A DNA stretch of 64,000 bases from JALHST01 sp963798435 (GCA_963798435.1 CAWCTF010000004.1:434001-498000); one strand, 5' to 3'; positions 1 to 9,406 are shown, counted from the first letter of the stretch. The notes: generated from the letters alone by a model not told the origin. Translations and numbers: made by a program.

Positions 1-321
1 GTTCAAATATTTTTCAATCAATACGGGATTTTGGATCTTCAGTCGCTTTTTTATTGTCTTAGGACGTATGGTCAGTCTTTTGATCGATTCATAAATAATA
101 TCACAGAAGTGGCGATAAAAATCCTTGCTGATTTGTTGTACCTCCATTTCATTTTTAGATGGGAATGCTTTTTTAAGATTATCGAGAACGACCTTTTTGC
201 GATAGCCGAAAACGTAATATATAATGATGAAAGACAAGTCAGAAAGCAGATAAAGTAAGGGCATGGGCAAAACGGATAGCCCATAGAATGGCAAGAATTT
301 TATGATTTTCATAGTTTTCAT
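1..321 (-). CDS. Lysophospholipid/lipid A acyltransferase family protein, N-terminal part
   Basis: The gene runs off the left edge, so only the first 107 codons are visible. The translation begins MKTMKIIKFLPFYGLSVLPM, continues through a hydrophobic stretch and then reads YYVFGYRKKVVLDNLKKAFP, the typical opening of the LpxL/HtrB-type acyltransferase family in Bacteroidetes. These inner-membrane enzymes transfer an acyl chain to a lipid A precursor or related lipid. The catalytic HxxxxD motif lies further in and is outside the window, so activity cannot be judged. Two in-frame ATGs (at 321 and 312) are possible starts. Family assignment rests on the N-terminal pattern only. Confidence 0.75.
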   Translation of the reverse strand, partial: MKTMKIIKFLPFYGLSVLPMPLLYLLSDLSFIIIYYVFGYRKKVVLDNLKKAFPSKNEMEVQQISKDFYRHFCDIIYESIKRLTIRPKTIKKRLKIQNPVLIEKYLN

Positions 322-841
322 GCACGCAATTCTGGCACAAAAATTTCTCGGATCATCACTCCTTGGCATGATTATAATCAGATCACACTTTTAGGATAGT
401 GTTTGTCCGAAGAATTAACGATATAAAGATATTAAATTTTTTTTGTGAAAAGTTTAGTAACAAAACTTTCATTTAGGGATTTTGTCTTAATTTTCGACTG
501 CAAGTCTAAGAAAGAGAACCCAACTTCATTGGCACGCTTATTTCATGACAATCCTTCCAATTGATCAGATGTTCCCAGGTGTCCAAAGGGAATTTCGCAT
601 GTGAGCCTCCTTGCATCACCCAGAATTCCTTTTCTTACTTGGAATGCCATCGTATGATTCACGCACGGCCTCGATAATAAATAGTTCGCCTGATCTCTAA
701 CCCGGGCCTACTCAAATTAGAACTGCCTGTGAGGATCCACGAGGTTTTCTTCCCAGCGTGCCATCAAAATGTCTAGATTCCCTCTTTTTTGATATCTATA
801 AATTACGTATCTTAATGCTTTTCACCAAATAGCGCAATATC
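322..841. other. Long intergenic region with gene remnant
   Basis: This 520-bp stretch separates the acyltransferase start from the molybdenum hydroxylase. It contains no intact reading frame of useful size. The left part (about 360-480) is AT-rich and could carry the acyltransferase promoter. The middle holds a decayed minus-strand coding remnant, listed separately. No terminator hairpin with a T-run was found. Confidence 0.5.
506..690 (-). pseudogene. Frameshifted remnant of a lost protein, possibly a hydrolase C-terminus
   Basis: On the minus strand two reading frames join into a protein-like segment: GELFIIEAVRESYDGIPSKK in one frame, then FWVMQGGSHAKFPLDTWEHL in the next, ending at a stop at 506-508. 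A single frameshift near 625-640 reconciles them. The GGSHAKF piece resembles the catalytic-histidine region of alpha/beta hydrolases, but this is only a guess. No N-terminal part was recognised upstream apart from short broken pieces up to about 770. Read as a gene fragment left by deletion and decay. Confidence 0.4.
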
Positions 842-1306
842 ATGGCAAAGTATACCCTGAACATTAACGGAAAGCAAAAAGAACTGGAGGTCGACCCCAC
901 TACACCCATGCTCTGGGTGCTGCGAGATCATCTGCATTTGGTGGGCACCAAATATGGTTGTGGCATCGCTGCCTGCGGGGCCTGTACAATCCACCTTGGG
1001 GATGCGGCCGTGCGCTCCTGCCAATTGCCTGTTTCCGCAGTTGGTGATCAGGCGATTACCACTATCGAAGGCCTCTCCGAAAACGGCGAGCACCCAGTGC
1101 AAAAGGCTTGGTTGGAAGTCGACGTGCCCCAATGTGGCTATTGCCAAGCGGGGCAGATTATGAGCGCAAGCGCGCTGCTGCTTAGCAACCCAAACCCGAG
1201 CGACGACGAGATCAACGCGGCCATGAACGGTAATATTTGCCGATGTGGCACATATACGCGCATTAAAAAAGCCATTAAAGCCGCGGCGAATACGCAGAAC
1301 GCGTGA
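842..1306 (+). CDS. (2Fe-2S)-binding subunit of a molybdenum hydroxylase (IorA type)
   Basis: Small electron-transfer subunit of a xanthine oxidase-family enzyme, 154 aa, the usual length. The N-terminal plant-type ferredoxin domain has its cluster ligands at C40, C45, C48 and C60 (YGCGIAACGACTIHLGD). The C-terminal all-helical domain carries the second cluster at C98, C101, C133 and C135 (QCGYCQAG and NICRCGTYTR). It passes electrons from the molybdopterin subunit encoded 61 bp downstream to an external acceptor. Two-subunit enzymes of this sort, without an FAD subunit, include isoquinoline 1-oxidoreductase and aldehyde oxidoreductases; the substrate here is unknown. Confidence 0.93.
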   Translation: MAKYTLNINGKQKELEVDPTTPMLWVLRDHLHLVGTKYGCGIAACGACTIHLGDAAVRSCQLPVSAVGDQAITTIEGLSENGEHPVQKAWLEVDVPQCGYCQAGQIMSASALLLSNPNPSDDEINAAMNGNICRCGTYTRIKKAIKAAANTQNA

Positions 1307-1367
1307 TTTTTTTGGGAGGATTCCCTTTTGATCTCCCCAGACGTATTAAGATATAAAGACACATACC

Positions 1368-3617
1368 ATGACAATCGTAAAAACAACCTTCGGAAGACGC
1401 TCGTTTCTTAAAAGTTCCGCCTTAGCTGGTGGAGGCATGATGCTCGGATTTAGTTGGCTCGCATCCTGCAAACCAACCCCCGAACAGCTAAGCAACCTAC
1501 CCAAGGAATGGTTCAAGATTAATGGCTTTCTAAAGATCGGGGAGAACGGGATGGTGACGATCCAATCACCCAATCCCGAGATCGGTCAGAATGTAAAGAC
1601 TTCGATGCCCATGATCGTGGCCGAGGAACTCGATGTAGACTGGAACAACGTCCTCGTAGAGCAGGCCCCTTTGAACACCACGATATTTACCCGCCAATTG
1701 GCAGGCGGCAGCCAATCGATTCGGCAAGGATGGGAAGGGCTGCGAATGGCCGGGGCAACAGCACGACAGATGTTGAAGGAGGCTGCAGCCCAAGCCTGGA
1801 AGGTTCCTGTAGAAGAAATTACTACTGAGGTAGGGATTTTACATCACGATCAAAGTGGGAAGTCGGCAGGATATGGTGAGCTGGCCTCGGCCGCTGCAAT
1901 GCTGCCCTTACCTGCGGAAGTGACACTGAAAACACCTAAGGATTTTAAGATCATTGGCACTTCCCGAAAGAACGTTGACGGCCCCAAGATTGTCACCGGA
2001 AAACCCTTATATGGCCTCGATGTTCAACGCGAGGGGATGTTGATCGCCATGATTACCCATCCGCCCGCTTTTGGGATGAAATTAAAATCATTCGATGCGG
2101 CCGCATCCCGCTCAATGCCAGGGATTAAAGACGTATTTACTATACAGACCTTCAATGAGGGCTATGAAAGAGGCGGTTTTGATACCAGTGCCTTTACCGA
2201 TTTGGTCGTGGTGGTCGGCAACTCGACCTGGGAAGTCATGAACGCCAAAAAGGCATTACAGATCGATTGGGAACTGGCCCCGGAAAAAACGACCGAGATG
2301 AACAACCGCGGAAAGACGGTGACGGTTACTACGCCGGCCGGACTCGAGAGTACGACCGACCATACCACAAAAATGGCCGCAATGGCCAAAAAAGCGGGAA
2401 ATATTGTCCGGAAGGATGGCGATGTCGCGACTGCCTTTAAAAACGCCGCCAAAATCATTGAACGCGATTATTCCTGTCCGTTTCTGGCCCACAATACCAT
2501 GGAACCCATGAATTTCTTTGCGCATGTCACAGATGATAAAGCCGAACTGGTAGGGCCTACCCAAACACCTGAGATCATGGAAAAAAGCGTTTCAGAGCGC
2601 CTTGGCCTGCCACTTGAAGCAGTCGATGTGCAGATGACCCGCATGGGCGGTGGCTTTGGCCGACGCCTTTATGGTCATTTTATGACCGAGGCCGCGGTCA
2701 TCTCCCAAAAAATGAAAGCGCCCATCAAACTGGTCTATTCCCGGGAAGATGATATGACCGATGGCACCTATCGGCCATCGTATCAAGCCTATTATCGTGC
2801 CGCCTTGGATGCCGACAATAATCTGATCGGCTTTCATGTCCGAACCGGGGGCATCCCCGAGAGTCCGTTGGCAGCCAATCGTTTCCCGGCAGGTGCGGTC
2901 GACAACTATCTGGCCGAGGATTGGACGGTCGGTTCAAACATTACGGTCGGGGCATTCAGGGCGCCACGCTCGAACTTTATAGCAGGGGCCGAGCAATCGT
3001 TCCTGGATGAAGTAGCAGAGGCCGCGGGCAAAGACCCCATCGAATTTAGGGTGGCCCTTTTAGAACGGGCTATGAAAAATCCGGTCGGGACCGATAATGA
3101 TTATGAGGCCGATCGTTATGCCGGAGTGCTTAAATTGGTCAAGGATAAATCAGGTTGGGGCCAGGAAATGCCCAATGTATATCGAGGGGTTTCGGCCTAT
3201 TTCTGCCACAACAGTTATGTCGCACAAGTACTCGATATGGTGATGGATGGTGATAAGCCCATCGTTCAAAAAGTATATTGTGCCATCGATTGCGGCATTG
3301 TGGTCAACCCGGATGCCGCTTCCAATCTAGCCGAAGGTGGTATCGTCGACGGTATCGGACATGCCATGTATAGCGGGTTGACGTTTAAGGATGGTGTGCC
3401 CGAACAGAACAATTTTGATACATACCGACTGATCCGGCATGGGGAGGCCCCTAAGGAAATCGAAGTACATTTTGTACAAAATGAGATTGACCCGACCGGC
3501 CTTGGCGAACCGCCGTTCCCGCCCATCATGGGAGCCTTAGCGAATGCCCTATACAAGGCAAAGGGTCAGCGACATTACCATCAGCCCTTTATTACTGAAA
3601 AGATGGTCGTCGGGTAA
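1368..3617 (+). CDS. Xanthine dehydrogenase-family molybdopterin-binding subunit (IorB type)
   Basis: Large catalytic subunit, 749 aa, of the two-subunit molybdenum hydroxylase begun by the upstream iron-sulfur gene. The N-terminus has a twin-arginine motif (GRRSFLKSSALAGGGMMLGF) followed by WLASC, so the protein carries both a Tat signal and a lipobox-like cysteine and is probably exported folded. The glycine-rich MGGGFGRRLYGHF segment and the late IDCGIVVNPDAA and GLGEPPFPPIMGA motifs are typical of the family's molybdopterin cytosine dinucleotide domain. Such enzymes hydroxylate N-heterocycles or oxidise aldehydes in the periplasm. No cofactor-insertion chaperone or cytochrome gene lies next to the pair. 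Confidence 0.92.
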   Translation: MTIVKTTFGRRSFLKSSALAGGGMMLGFSWLASCKPTPEQLSNLPKEWFKINGFLKIGENGMVTIQSPNPEIGQNVKTSMPMIVAEELDVDWNNVLVEQAPLNTTIFTRQLAGGSQSIRQGWEGLRMAGATARQMLKEAAAQAWKVPVEEITTEVGILHHDQSGKSAGYGELASAAAMLPLPAEVTLKTPKDFKIIGTSRKNVDGPKIVTGKPLYGLDVQREGMLIAMITHPPAFGMKLKSFDAAASRSMPGIKDVFTIQTFNEGYERGGFDTSAFTDLVVVVGNSTWEVMNAKKALQIDWELAPEKTTEMNNRGKTVTVTTPAGLESTTDHTTKMAAMAKKAGNIVRKDGDVATAFKNAAKIIERDYSCPFLAHNTMEPMNFFAHVTDDKAELVGPTQTPEIMEKSVSERLGLPLEAVDVQMTRMGGGFGRRLYGHFMTEAAVISQKMKAPIKLVYSREDDMTDGTYRPSYQAYYRAALDADNNLIGFHVRTGGIPESPLAANRFPAGAVDNYLAEDWTVGSNITVGAFRAPRSNFIAGAEQSFLDEVAEAAGKDPIEFRVALLERAMKNPVGTDNDYEADRYAGVLKLVKDKSGWGQEMPNVYRGVSAYFCHNSYVAQVLDMVMDGDKPIVQKVYCAIDCGIVVNPDAASNLAEGGIVDGIGHAMYSGLTFKDGVPEQNNFDTYRLIRHGEAPKEIEVHFVQNEIDPTGLGEPPFPPIMGALANALYKAKGQRHYHQPFITEKMVVG

Positions 3618-3707
3618 GCATTACTATCAAAAACAATTCCTCAAAACGCTAATTTATAAGGGTTGTTAGAGGTCTTATTTGGATTTAAAGGCAACCTTGC
3701 TTTTTCG

Positions 3708-4302
3708 TCATTCGTCTAATAGGCCTTTGCCATCCAAGATTTTAGGGAGGAATTTTTCAATACGTGCTTCACGCGTCTTGGCTTGTTTGGCTTGGCCGAA
3801 ATGCAATAGATAGGCCTTTTGGCGTCCCGGGGTCAAGGCCTTAAAGGCCCTTTTAAAATCGGGATCTCCTGCAAATTTTTGAAGCAATTCTTCTGGCACC
3901 TCGAAATCGCTCGTTTTTTTATAAGTCACTTTCAGCCCGGCCTTTTCGATTTCAATCGCCTCAAAAATATAGCTTTTAGGGTAGCTTCCATAGTGATGAT
4001 TTCCTGCACCGTGGTAAAACGTACCTGGCGTCGATCCTGTACATTTTCGGTCTGTTGTATTAGGATGTCGGCGGCGTCTTTCATCAAGACTCCTTTAAAG
4101 AACAGTAAGGCACAATATTCTTTAAATCCATGTATTAAAACTACATTTGCATCCTTAAAAGTGTAACAAGGATGCATCTAACAAGGATGCATCTACTTAT
4201 AGGTTTCAATCAGGCCGCAGTCAAGGAGTACCTGCCGCAACTTAGTATACTCGGCCTGCCAGGTTTTCGCTCTTGAAAAAACAAATCAATTTTTGAATCC
4301 AT
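3708..4302 (-). pseudogene. YdeI/OmpD-associated (DUF1801-type) family pseudogene
   Basis: The pieces match a YdeI-family protein in order. The start reads MDSKIDLFF, then in another frame SRAKTWQAEYTKLRQVLLDC, ending GLIETYK followed by TAG. After that comes MHPCYTFKDANVVLIHGFKE, and then, after a frameshift near 3975-3985, FEAIEIEKAGLKVTYKKTSD through PGRQKAYLLHFGQAKQAKTR to the end. At least two single-base frameshifts and one stop break it. At 4165-4194 a 15-bp unit is tandemly duplicated, repeating the MHPC codons exactly where the reading is interrupted. Intact relatives are roughly 190-200 aa. It is convergent with the molybdenum hydroxylase genes. Confidence 0.8.
4165..4194. repeat. 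15-bp perfect tandem duplication within YdeI pseudogene
   Basis: The unit AACAAGGATGCATCT occurs at 4165-4179 and again at 4180-4194. It encodes MHPC on the minus strand, so the coding region holds these codons twice with TAG codons between. It looks like a replication-slippage duplication. Confidence 0.9.
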
Positions 4303-4451
4303 GTATAAATTTGTTGATTTTAACCACTCTTTTCAATAACAAGTAACCCACGTATATGAATTCTTTTATGCACCCCGAATCGATTTCGCCTAAATCACTT
4401 AATTTTAGGACCAGTAGAGGCGCCTTGGCGAGAAATCGCTTTGCTGATCAA

Positions 4452-4466
4452 TTTAGTGTAACTAAA
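4452..4466. promoter_or_regulatory. Palindromic operator candidate before the carbohydrate cluster
   Basis: TTTAGT-GTA-ACTAAA is a perfect inverted repeat with 6-bp arms, ending 26 bp before the ATG of the first carbohydrate gene. Position and symmetry suit a dimeric repressor or activator site. No regulator gene is nearby, so the binding protein is unknown. Confidence 0.35.
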
Positions 4467-4492
4467 ATAGGAGGTCTCAATAAAACACCGGT

Positions 4493-7300
4493 ATGCCGAT
4501 TAAAAGTCCTATGAAACCAAAGACCCTTCTTACGATTATACTCGGTTTCTGTCTCCTACACAATCTAACCGCACAGGAGTTAAAAAAGCTCATTTTCAGT
4601 GCCGAAAACCAAACTATTTCGGCCTTTCAGGATTCGGAGGATAAAAAAATCCTACTTGAATCACCACTAGCCCTAGTCTCGTACGAGGTGAATGGCAACA
4701 AAATAATTTCCGAGAGTCGCTTGCACGTGGAGGTATTTCCACAAAACAATTTTACCCCGGGTTACAAGGCCTCCATTAAATTTACGAACACTTCCCCTGA
4801 TACGCTCGAACTTTCGAATGTGGTGCCTTTCGGCATTACCGATAAAGAAGCCTACATAACAGGTTTGGGAGACCACCCACTTTCCCGATCCCATCTTTTT
4901 CTGCCGGGAAAGTCACCCGTAAATTGCATCCTTCCCGATAATGCCTGGGAACTCGGATATTCTGGAACACGCCTCACTTCAGAGCTTTCAGTTTGTGCCT
5001 TGGTGCGCCGGGATGTCGAAAGTTTGGAAAAAGCGACTAAAAAACGTTTTGTTACGCGACTCGCTCCGGGCGGATCTGTGCGTTACGATCTGTACGCCGA
5101 TTTCTATAAGGGCGCTTGGCAGGAAGGAGTGCGAAAACTGTTCCAGGAACGCTATCTATACGATGTGGCCGATTTTGACGAGGCCCTCTACCACCGAGAA
5201 GACCTCCAATGGATACGCCACGCTTATGTGATGCATTTAATGATGTCGTGGGATAAAAATTTTTATGATGGGGAGCAAGGGACCTATACCCTGGAAGATT
5301 TTTTGACAAATGGCCTAAAAATCTATGGAGGAGACGAGGTCATCGGACTCTGGCCTACCTGGCCCACCTTGGGGACCGACCAGCGCAACCAGTTCGACCT
5401 TTATCGCGATCTTCCAGGTGGGTTGGCCAAAATTAAGGCTTTGGGGAGTACGCTGCGAAAACAAGGCACCGTTTTCTTTCTCTCTTTCAATCCCTGGGAC
5501 GAAAGCACCCGACAAGAAGACCCAATGATGGGCTTGGCCGATCTGCTCAGGGAAACCGATGCCGATGGAGTGGTCCTGGATACCCGTGGGGCCTCCAGCA
5601 AGGAATATCAGGATGCAGCGGATGGCGTTAAGGAAGGGGTGATCATGTACAGTGAGGGCATGGCCGTACCCAAGGATATGCAAGGTATCGTTGCCGGTCG
5701 TGTGCACAACGCCCTTTACTATCCACCATTATTGAACCTCAATAAATTTATTAAGCCGGACTTTGCCATATTTCGCGTAGCCGAACTGTACAAAGAACCG
5801 ATCCAACGCGAATTTGCCGTCGCTTTTTTTAATGGCTATGGCACCGAATTGAACCTATTTCAGCCTGGACAGCCAGCCTGGGCATCCGAACAATACAAGT
5901 ATTTGGGGCGTACCAGCCGTATTTTACGGGAAAACTCCCCCAATTTTAATGCGAAAGCTTACACCCCTATGATCCCTGTCCAGAATGATAAGATCTATGT
6001 GAACCAATGGCCGAGTGATGAGAAAACGCTTTATACGGTGTTGAGTTTGATCCCCGAAGGATTTAAAGGCCCCTTATTTCCAGTTGAAATTGACAATGCC
6101 CATCATTTTATAGACCTTTGGCATCATCAGGTACTTAAGCCCTTTGAAAAAGATGGCCAATTTTATGTTGAGGTGGTAACCGATGCTTTCAATCACGCCT
6201 ATTTGGGCTCCAACAACGAAGGGGAAGTCGATTGCATCGCCCGGCTGCCAAAAATCATAAGCAGCATACTCAACAATGATGTTTTGCAGGTTTCGACTGC
6301 GCAGGGCGATGTACTAAAAATTTGGGCGGGTGACCCAAGTTATGATAAAACCCCACTAGAACTGGCAGCGGGCAAACATTCCATAAACTTGCATGATCAT
6401 TTTGGGGGCTATGAAGGGAAATTTGTCCTACAGGTCTTCGAAAAGCGGATCCTGTTAGATGAGAACATTCTAGAGATTGTTCCTGGGACGCCGCGCCTGG
6501 CAAGTAGTGTGGTCAAAACAGAAGCAAGTACAAAAGCGCAGGGGATGGTACGGATATCCCCGGGGAGTTTTACCTTCAAAGGAACCCATGGGGATGGCTT
6601 TATCCCCTATCCGCAAGATCTGCAGGGCAAGATCATTGCCATGGATGGATTTCTTATGGATAAATATCCAGTGACCAACGCCGAGTTCAAGGCGTTCATG
6701 GAGGCCAGTGACTATCAGCCTACAGACACTGTGAATTTCTTGAAACATTGGAAAAATGGCACAATTCTAAAGGGACAGGAAAACTTTCCAGTGGTCTACG
6801 TGAGTTATGAGGATGCCCAGGCCTATGCAAATTGGGCAAAAAAAAGATTGCCCACCGAACTCGAATGGCAATATGCGGCGCAAACTCCCGATGGGCGGGA
6901 ATGGCCCTGGTCAAAAAACACGAAAAACATAAGTAGAGAGGCAGAGGCAATTACCGAAACCCTGACCACTTTTAAAATAAAGGGAATCGATCCTAAATAT
7001 TGTAACTTGGGGAATGGTATTCTAGACCCAGTGGGCAGCTATCCCCAGGGAGCGAATCCCTGGGGCCTTGAGGACCTGGTAGGGGCCGTTTGGCAGCTAA
7101 CCAATGACCTTTACAAGAGTGGGTCATATGATTATATTATTATGAAAGGAGGCTCATATTACAATCCGGCCTCGAGTTGGTGGTATGTGCAGGGTGGCCC
7201 ACGGGAATTGCACTATCGGGAACATTTGCTCCGGGTTTCCCCAGGATTTGAAAGGAATGCCACCGTCGGGTTTCGGTGTGTCAAAGATATGGAGCCCTAA
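4493..7300 (+). CDS. Secreted glycosidase-like barrel protein with C-terminal SUMF1-like domain
   Basis: This 935-aa protein starts with a signal peptide (KPKTLLTIILGFCLLHNLTA, cleaved before Q). Residues 30-230 look like a beta-rich domain. About 240-560 resembles a glycoside-hydrolase-type TIM barrel (EVIGLWPTWPTLG, ADGVVLDTRGASS), but no GH family can be named. Residues 690-935 form an FGE/SUMF1 domain (MVRISPGSF, MDKYPVTNAEFKAFM, LPTELEWQYAA, MKGGSYYNPAS, VGFRCVKD). The two active-site cysteines expected after GGSY in formylglycine-generating enzymes are absent, so this is probably a binding or structural domain. Met7 at 4511 is an alternative start. It precedes two GH127 genes (9-bp gap) and presumably acts on the same glycan. 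Confidence 0.75.
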   Translation: MPIKSPMKPKTLLTIILGFCLLHNLTAQELKKLIFSAENQTISAFQDSEDKKILLESPLALVSYEVNGNKIISESRLHVEVFPQNNFTPGYKASIKFTNTSPDTLELSNVVPFGITDKEAYITGLGDHPLSRSHLFLPGKSPVNCILPDNAWELGYSGTRLTSELSVCALVRRDVESLEKATKKRFVTRLAPGGSVRYDLYADFYKGAWQEGVRKLFQERYLYDVADFDEALYHREDLQWIRHAYVMHLMMSWDKNFYDGEQGTYTLEDFLTNGLKIYGGDEVIGLWPTWPTLGTDQRNQFDLYRDLPGGLAKIKALGSTLRKQGTVFFLSFNPWDESTRQEDPMMGLADLLRETDADGVVLDTRGASSKEYQDAADGVKEGVIMYSEGMAVPKDMQGIVAGRVHNALYYPPLLNLNKFIKPDFAIFRVAELYKEPIQREFAVAFFNGYGTELNLFQPGQPAWASEQYKYLGRTSRILRENSPNFNAKAYTPMIPVQNDKIYVNQWPSDEKTLYTVLSLIPEGFKGPLFPVEIDNAHHFIDLWHHQVLKPFEKDGQFYVEVVTDAFNHAYLGSNNEGEVDCIARLPKIISSILNNDVLQVSTAQGDVLKIWAGDPSYDKTPLELAAGKHSINLHDHFGGYEGKFVLQVFEKRILLDENILEIVPGTPRLASSVVKTEASTKAQGMVRISPGSFTFKGTHGDGFIPYPQDLQGKIIAMDGFLMDKYPVTNAEFKAFMEASDYQPTDTVNFLKHWKNGTILKGQENFPVVYVSYEDAQAYANWAKKRLPTELEWQYAAQTPDGREWPWSKNTKNISREAEAITETLTTFKIKGIDPKYCNLGNGILDPVGSYPQGANPWGLEDLVGAVWQLTNDLYKSGSYDYIIMKGGSYYNPASSWWYVQGGPRELHYREHLLRVSPGFERNATVGFRCVKDMEP

Positions 7301-7309
7301 AGAATTCTA

Positions 7310-9406
7310 ATGTTTTTATGCGAAATGCAAGTGAATAATTTACAAATTACAGGATGCTTGACATTCCTGGTTCTGGCGCAGCTGGGCTGTAAGCCCAAGA
7401 CCGCACCCCATGGCGATACCAAAAAAGATACTGCCCAGGTCTTGGTTCCCGTCCCCTTTAACGAAGTTGAACTTGAGGATTCGTTTTGGCTGCCCCGATT
7501 GCGGACACAAAAAGAGACCTTGGTGCCATTTGCTTTGAATAAGACTCGGCCGGCCGTCGAAAACTTGGCCAAGACTGCAAAGTTTTTACAAGGCGACACC
7601 ACTGATTTGCCCTTCCCCCATCGCTATATCGCTTCGGATCTATACAAAGTAATGGAAGGGGCCGCCCTGCTACTCCGCGAAAATCCGGATTCTCAGCTGG
7701 AAAAGCAGATGGACAGTATCATCACGATTATTGGGCAGGCACAAAAAGACGATGGCTACCTTTATGAGGCCCATATCACCGGGGTATCAAAGAATGCCGA
7801 ACACTGGGGCGGGGCCGGTATGGGAGACAAACCATATTCCTGGGTACTACACAGCCATGAACTATACGATATGGGGCATATGTACGAAGCAGCCATCGCA
7901 TACTATCAATCTACAGGAAAGGAGGAATGGCTAAAGATCGCTGAAAAGAGCGCCCAGCACATCAACAAGGTATTCTTTATCGGCGACCCGAATTATAATA
8001 GAGGGAAGCCCGTCAACCAGGCCCCGGGACACGAAGAACTTGAACTGGCTTTGGTGAAACTGTACCGCGTTACCGGCAAGGAACTCTATCTGCAAATGGC
8101 GAATAAGTTTTTAAATATCCGGGGGAGGACGTTTAGGCCGGAAGGCGAAGCGGAAATGTCTCCCGAATATTCCCAACAGCACAAACCCGTTGCAGAGCAG
8201 GACAAAGCCGTGGGTCACGCTGTAAGGGCGGCTTACCTGTATTCGGGCATGGCCGATGTGGCCGCATTGACAGGCACCCAGGAATACAACGCTGCGTTGG
8301 AGTCAATTTGGGAGGATATTACCGATACCAAAATGCATATTACCGGCGGAATAGGGGCCGTTCGCGGGATCGAAGGCTTTGGCCCCGCCTATGAACTTCC
8401 CAATAAAGAGGCCTATGACGAGACCTGTGCTGCCGTGGGGAATGTGTTCTTTAATTATCGGATGTTCCTCCTGACGCGAGAGGCACGTTTTATCGACGTG
8501 GCCGAAGTGGCTTTGTTCAACAATGCATTAGCTGGCGTCAATTTGGCCGGAAACGCCTTTTTCTATGTGAATCCGTTGGAGGCTGATGGCATTTCTCCCT
8601 TTAATCAAGGCAAACCCGGGCGCTCCCCTTGGTTTGGCACCGCCTGTTGCCCCTCGAACATCGCCCGATTGCTGCCGCAAGTGTCCGGGATGATGTATGC
8701 ACACGACCAAAATGCTATTTATGTAAGCCTGTATGCCAGCAGTACCACAACCCTAAACCTACCGGATGGCAGTGTGACCCTACGCCAGCGAACCGCCTAT
8801 CCCTTTGATGAATCAATTTCCATTGAAGTGATACCTCAAAAAGAACGAGATTTTAAGCTCAAGCTAAGGATACCTACTTGGGCCCAAGGGCAGTTCGTGC
8901 CCGGGGCGCTTTATCAATATATCAATACTATTGAGAAGACTTGGGAAATCGAGATCAACGGAAAGAAAACCGCTGTGCCCTTGGAGAACGGCTTTGCCGT
9001 GATGGATCGTAGTTGGAAACCTGGGGATAAAGTGCTTTTGAGACTGCCCATGCCAGCACGATTCAATAGGGCCATTAAAGAGGTGGCAGCAGATCGCGGG
9101 CGGGTCGCCGTAACCAAAGGCCCCTTGGTGTATTGCGCAGAAGGGGTTGACAACGACGTAGCTGTACAGCAACTTTATATAGAGGATCTGAAGCAAGCCG
9201 ATCCTATAACCCAACCTTTCACGGAAGGGGTTTTAAGAAACATTCCCGAAATCACGCTGCATGGCAAAATAAAAGATCGAAGCGGTATTCGCGAAAGGGA
9301 AATTAAAATGATTCCTTATTATTCATGGGACAATCGCGGGGATACCTCCATGCTTGTATGGTTTCCCACTCGAGCTGACATGGTAGAAGTAGGCAGTGGG
9401 CAGTAA
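7310..9406 (+). CDS. GH127/DUF1680 beta-L-arabinofuranosidase-type glycosidase
   Basis: 698-aa enzyme of the DUF1680 (GH127) superfamily, with an (alpha/alpha)6 barrel followed by beta-sandwich domains. The zinc/catalytic residues known from Bifidobacterium HypBA1 are present: E371 and C373 in DETCAAVG, C446 and C447 in GTACCPSN. This argues for a functional cysteine-nucleophile glycosidase acting on beta-L-arabinofuranose or a related terminal sugar. The N-terminus has a lipobox-like stretch ending LAQLGC, so it is likely an exported lipoprotein. Met6 at 7325 may be the real start. It follows the SUMF1-fusion gene by 9 bp and precedes a second, divergent DUF1680 gene. Confidence 0.88.
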   Translation: MFLCEMQVNNLQITGCLTFLVLAQLGCKPKTAPHGDTKKDTAQVLVPVPFNEVELEDSFWLPRLRTQKETLVPFALNKTRPAVENLAKTAKFLQGDTTDLPFPHRYIASDLYKVMEGAALLLRENPDSQLEKQMDSIITIIGQAQKDDGYLYEAHITGVSKNAEHWGGAGMGDKPYSWVLHSHELYDMGHMYEAAIAYYQSTGKEEWLKIAEKSAQHINKVFFIGDPNYNRGKPVNQAPGHEELELALVKLYRVTGKELYLQMANKFLNIRGRTFRPEGEAEMSPEYSQQHKPVAEQDKAVGHAVRAAYLYSGMADVAALTGTQEYNAALESIWEDITDTKMHITGGIGAVRGIEGFGPAYELPNKEAYDETCAAVGNVFFNYRMFLLTREARFIDVAEVALFNNALAGVNLAGNAFFYVNPLEADGISPFNQGKPGRSPWFGTACCPSNIARLLPQVSGMMYAHDQNAIYVSLYASSTTTLNLPDGSVTLRQRTAYPFDESISIEVIPQKERDFKLKLRIPTWAQGQFVPGALYQYINTIEKTWEIEINGKKTAVPLENGFAVMDRSWKPGDKVLLRLPMPARFNRAIKEVAADRGRVAVTKGPLVYCAEGVDNDVAVQQLYIEDLKQADPITQPFTEGVLRNIPEITLHGKIKDRSGIREREIKMIPYYSWDNRGDTSMLVWFPTRADMVEVGSGQ

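Noticed and set aside
6550..7300. Active formylglycine-generating enzyme (sulfatase activator)
   Set aside because: The required cysteine pair after the GGS motif is missing and no sulfatase gene is present in the window.
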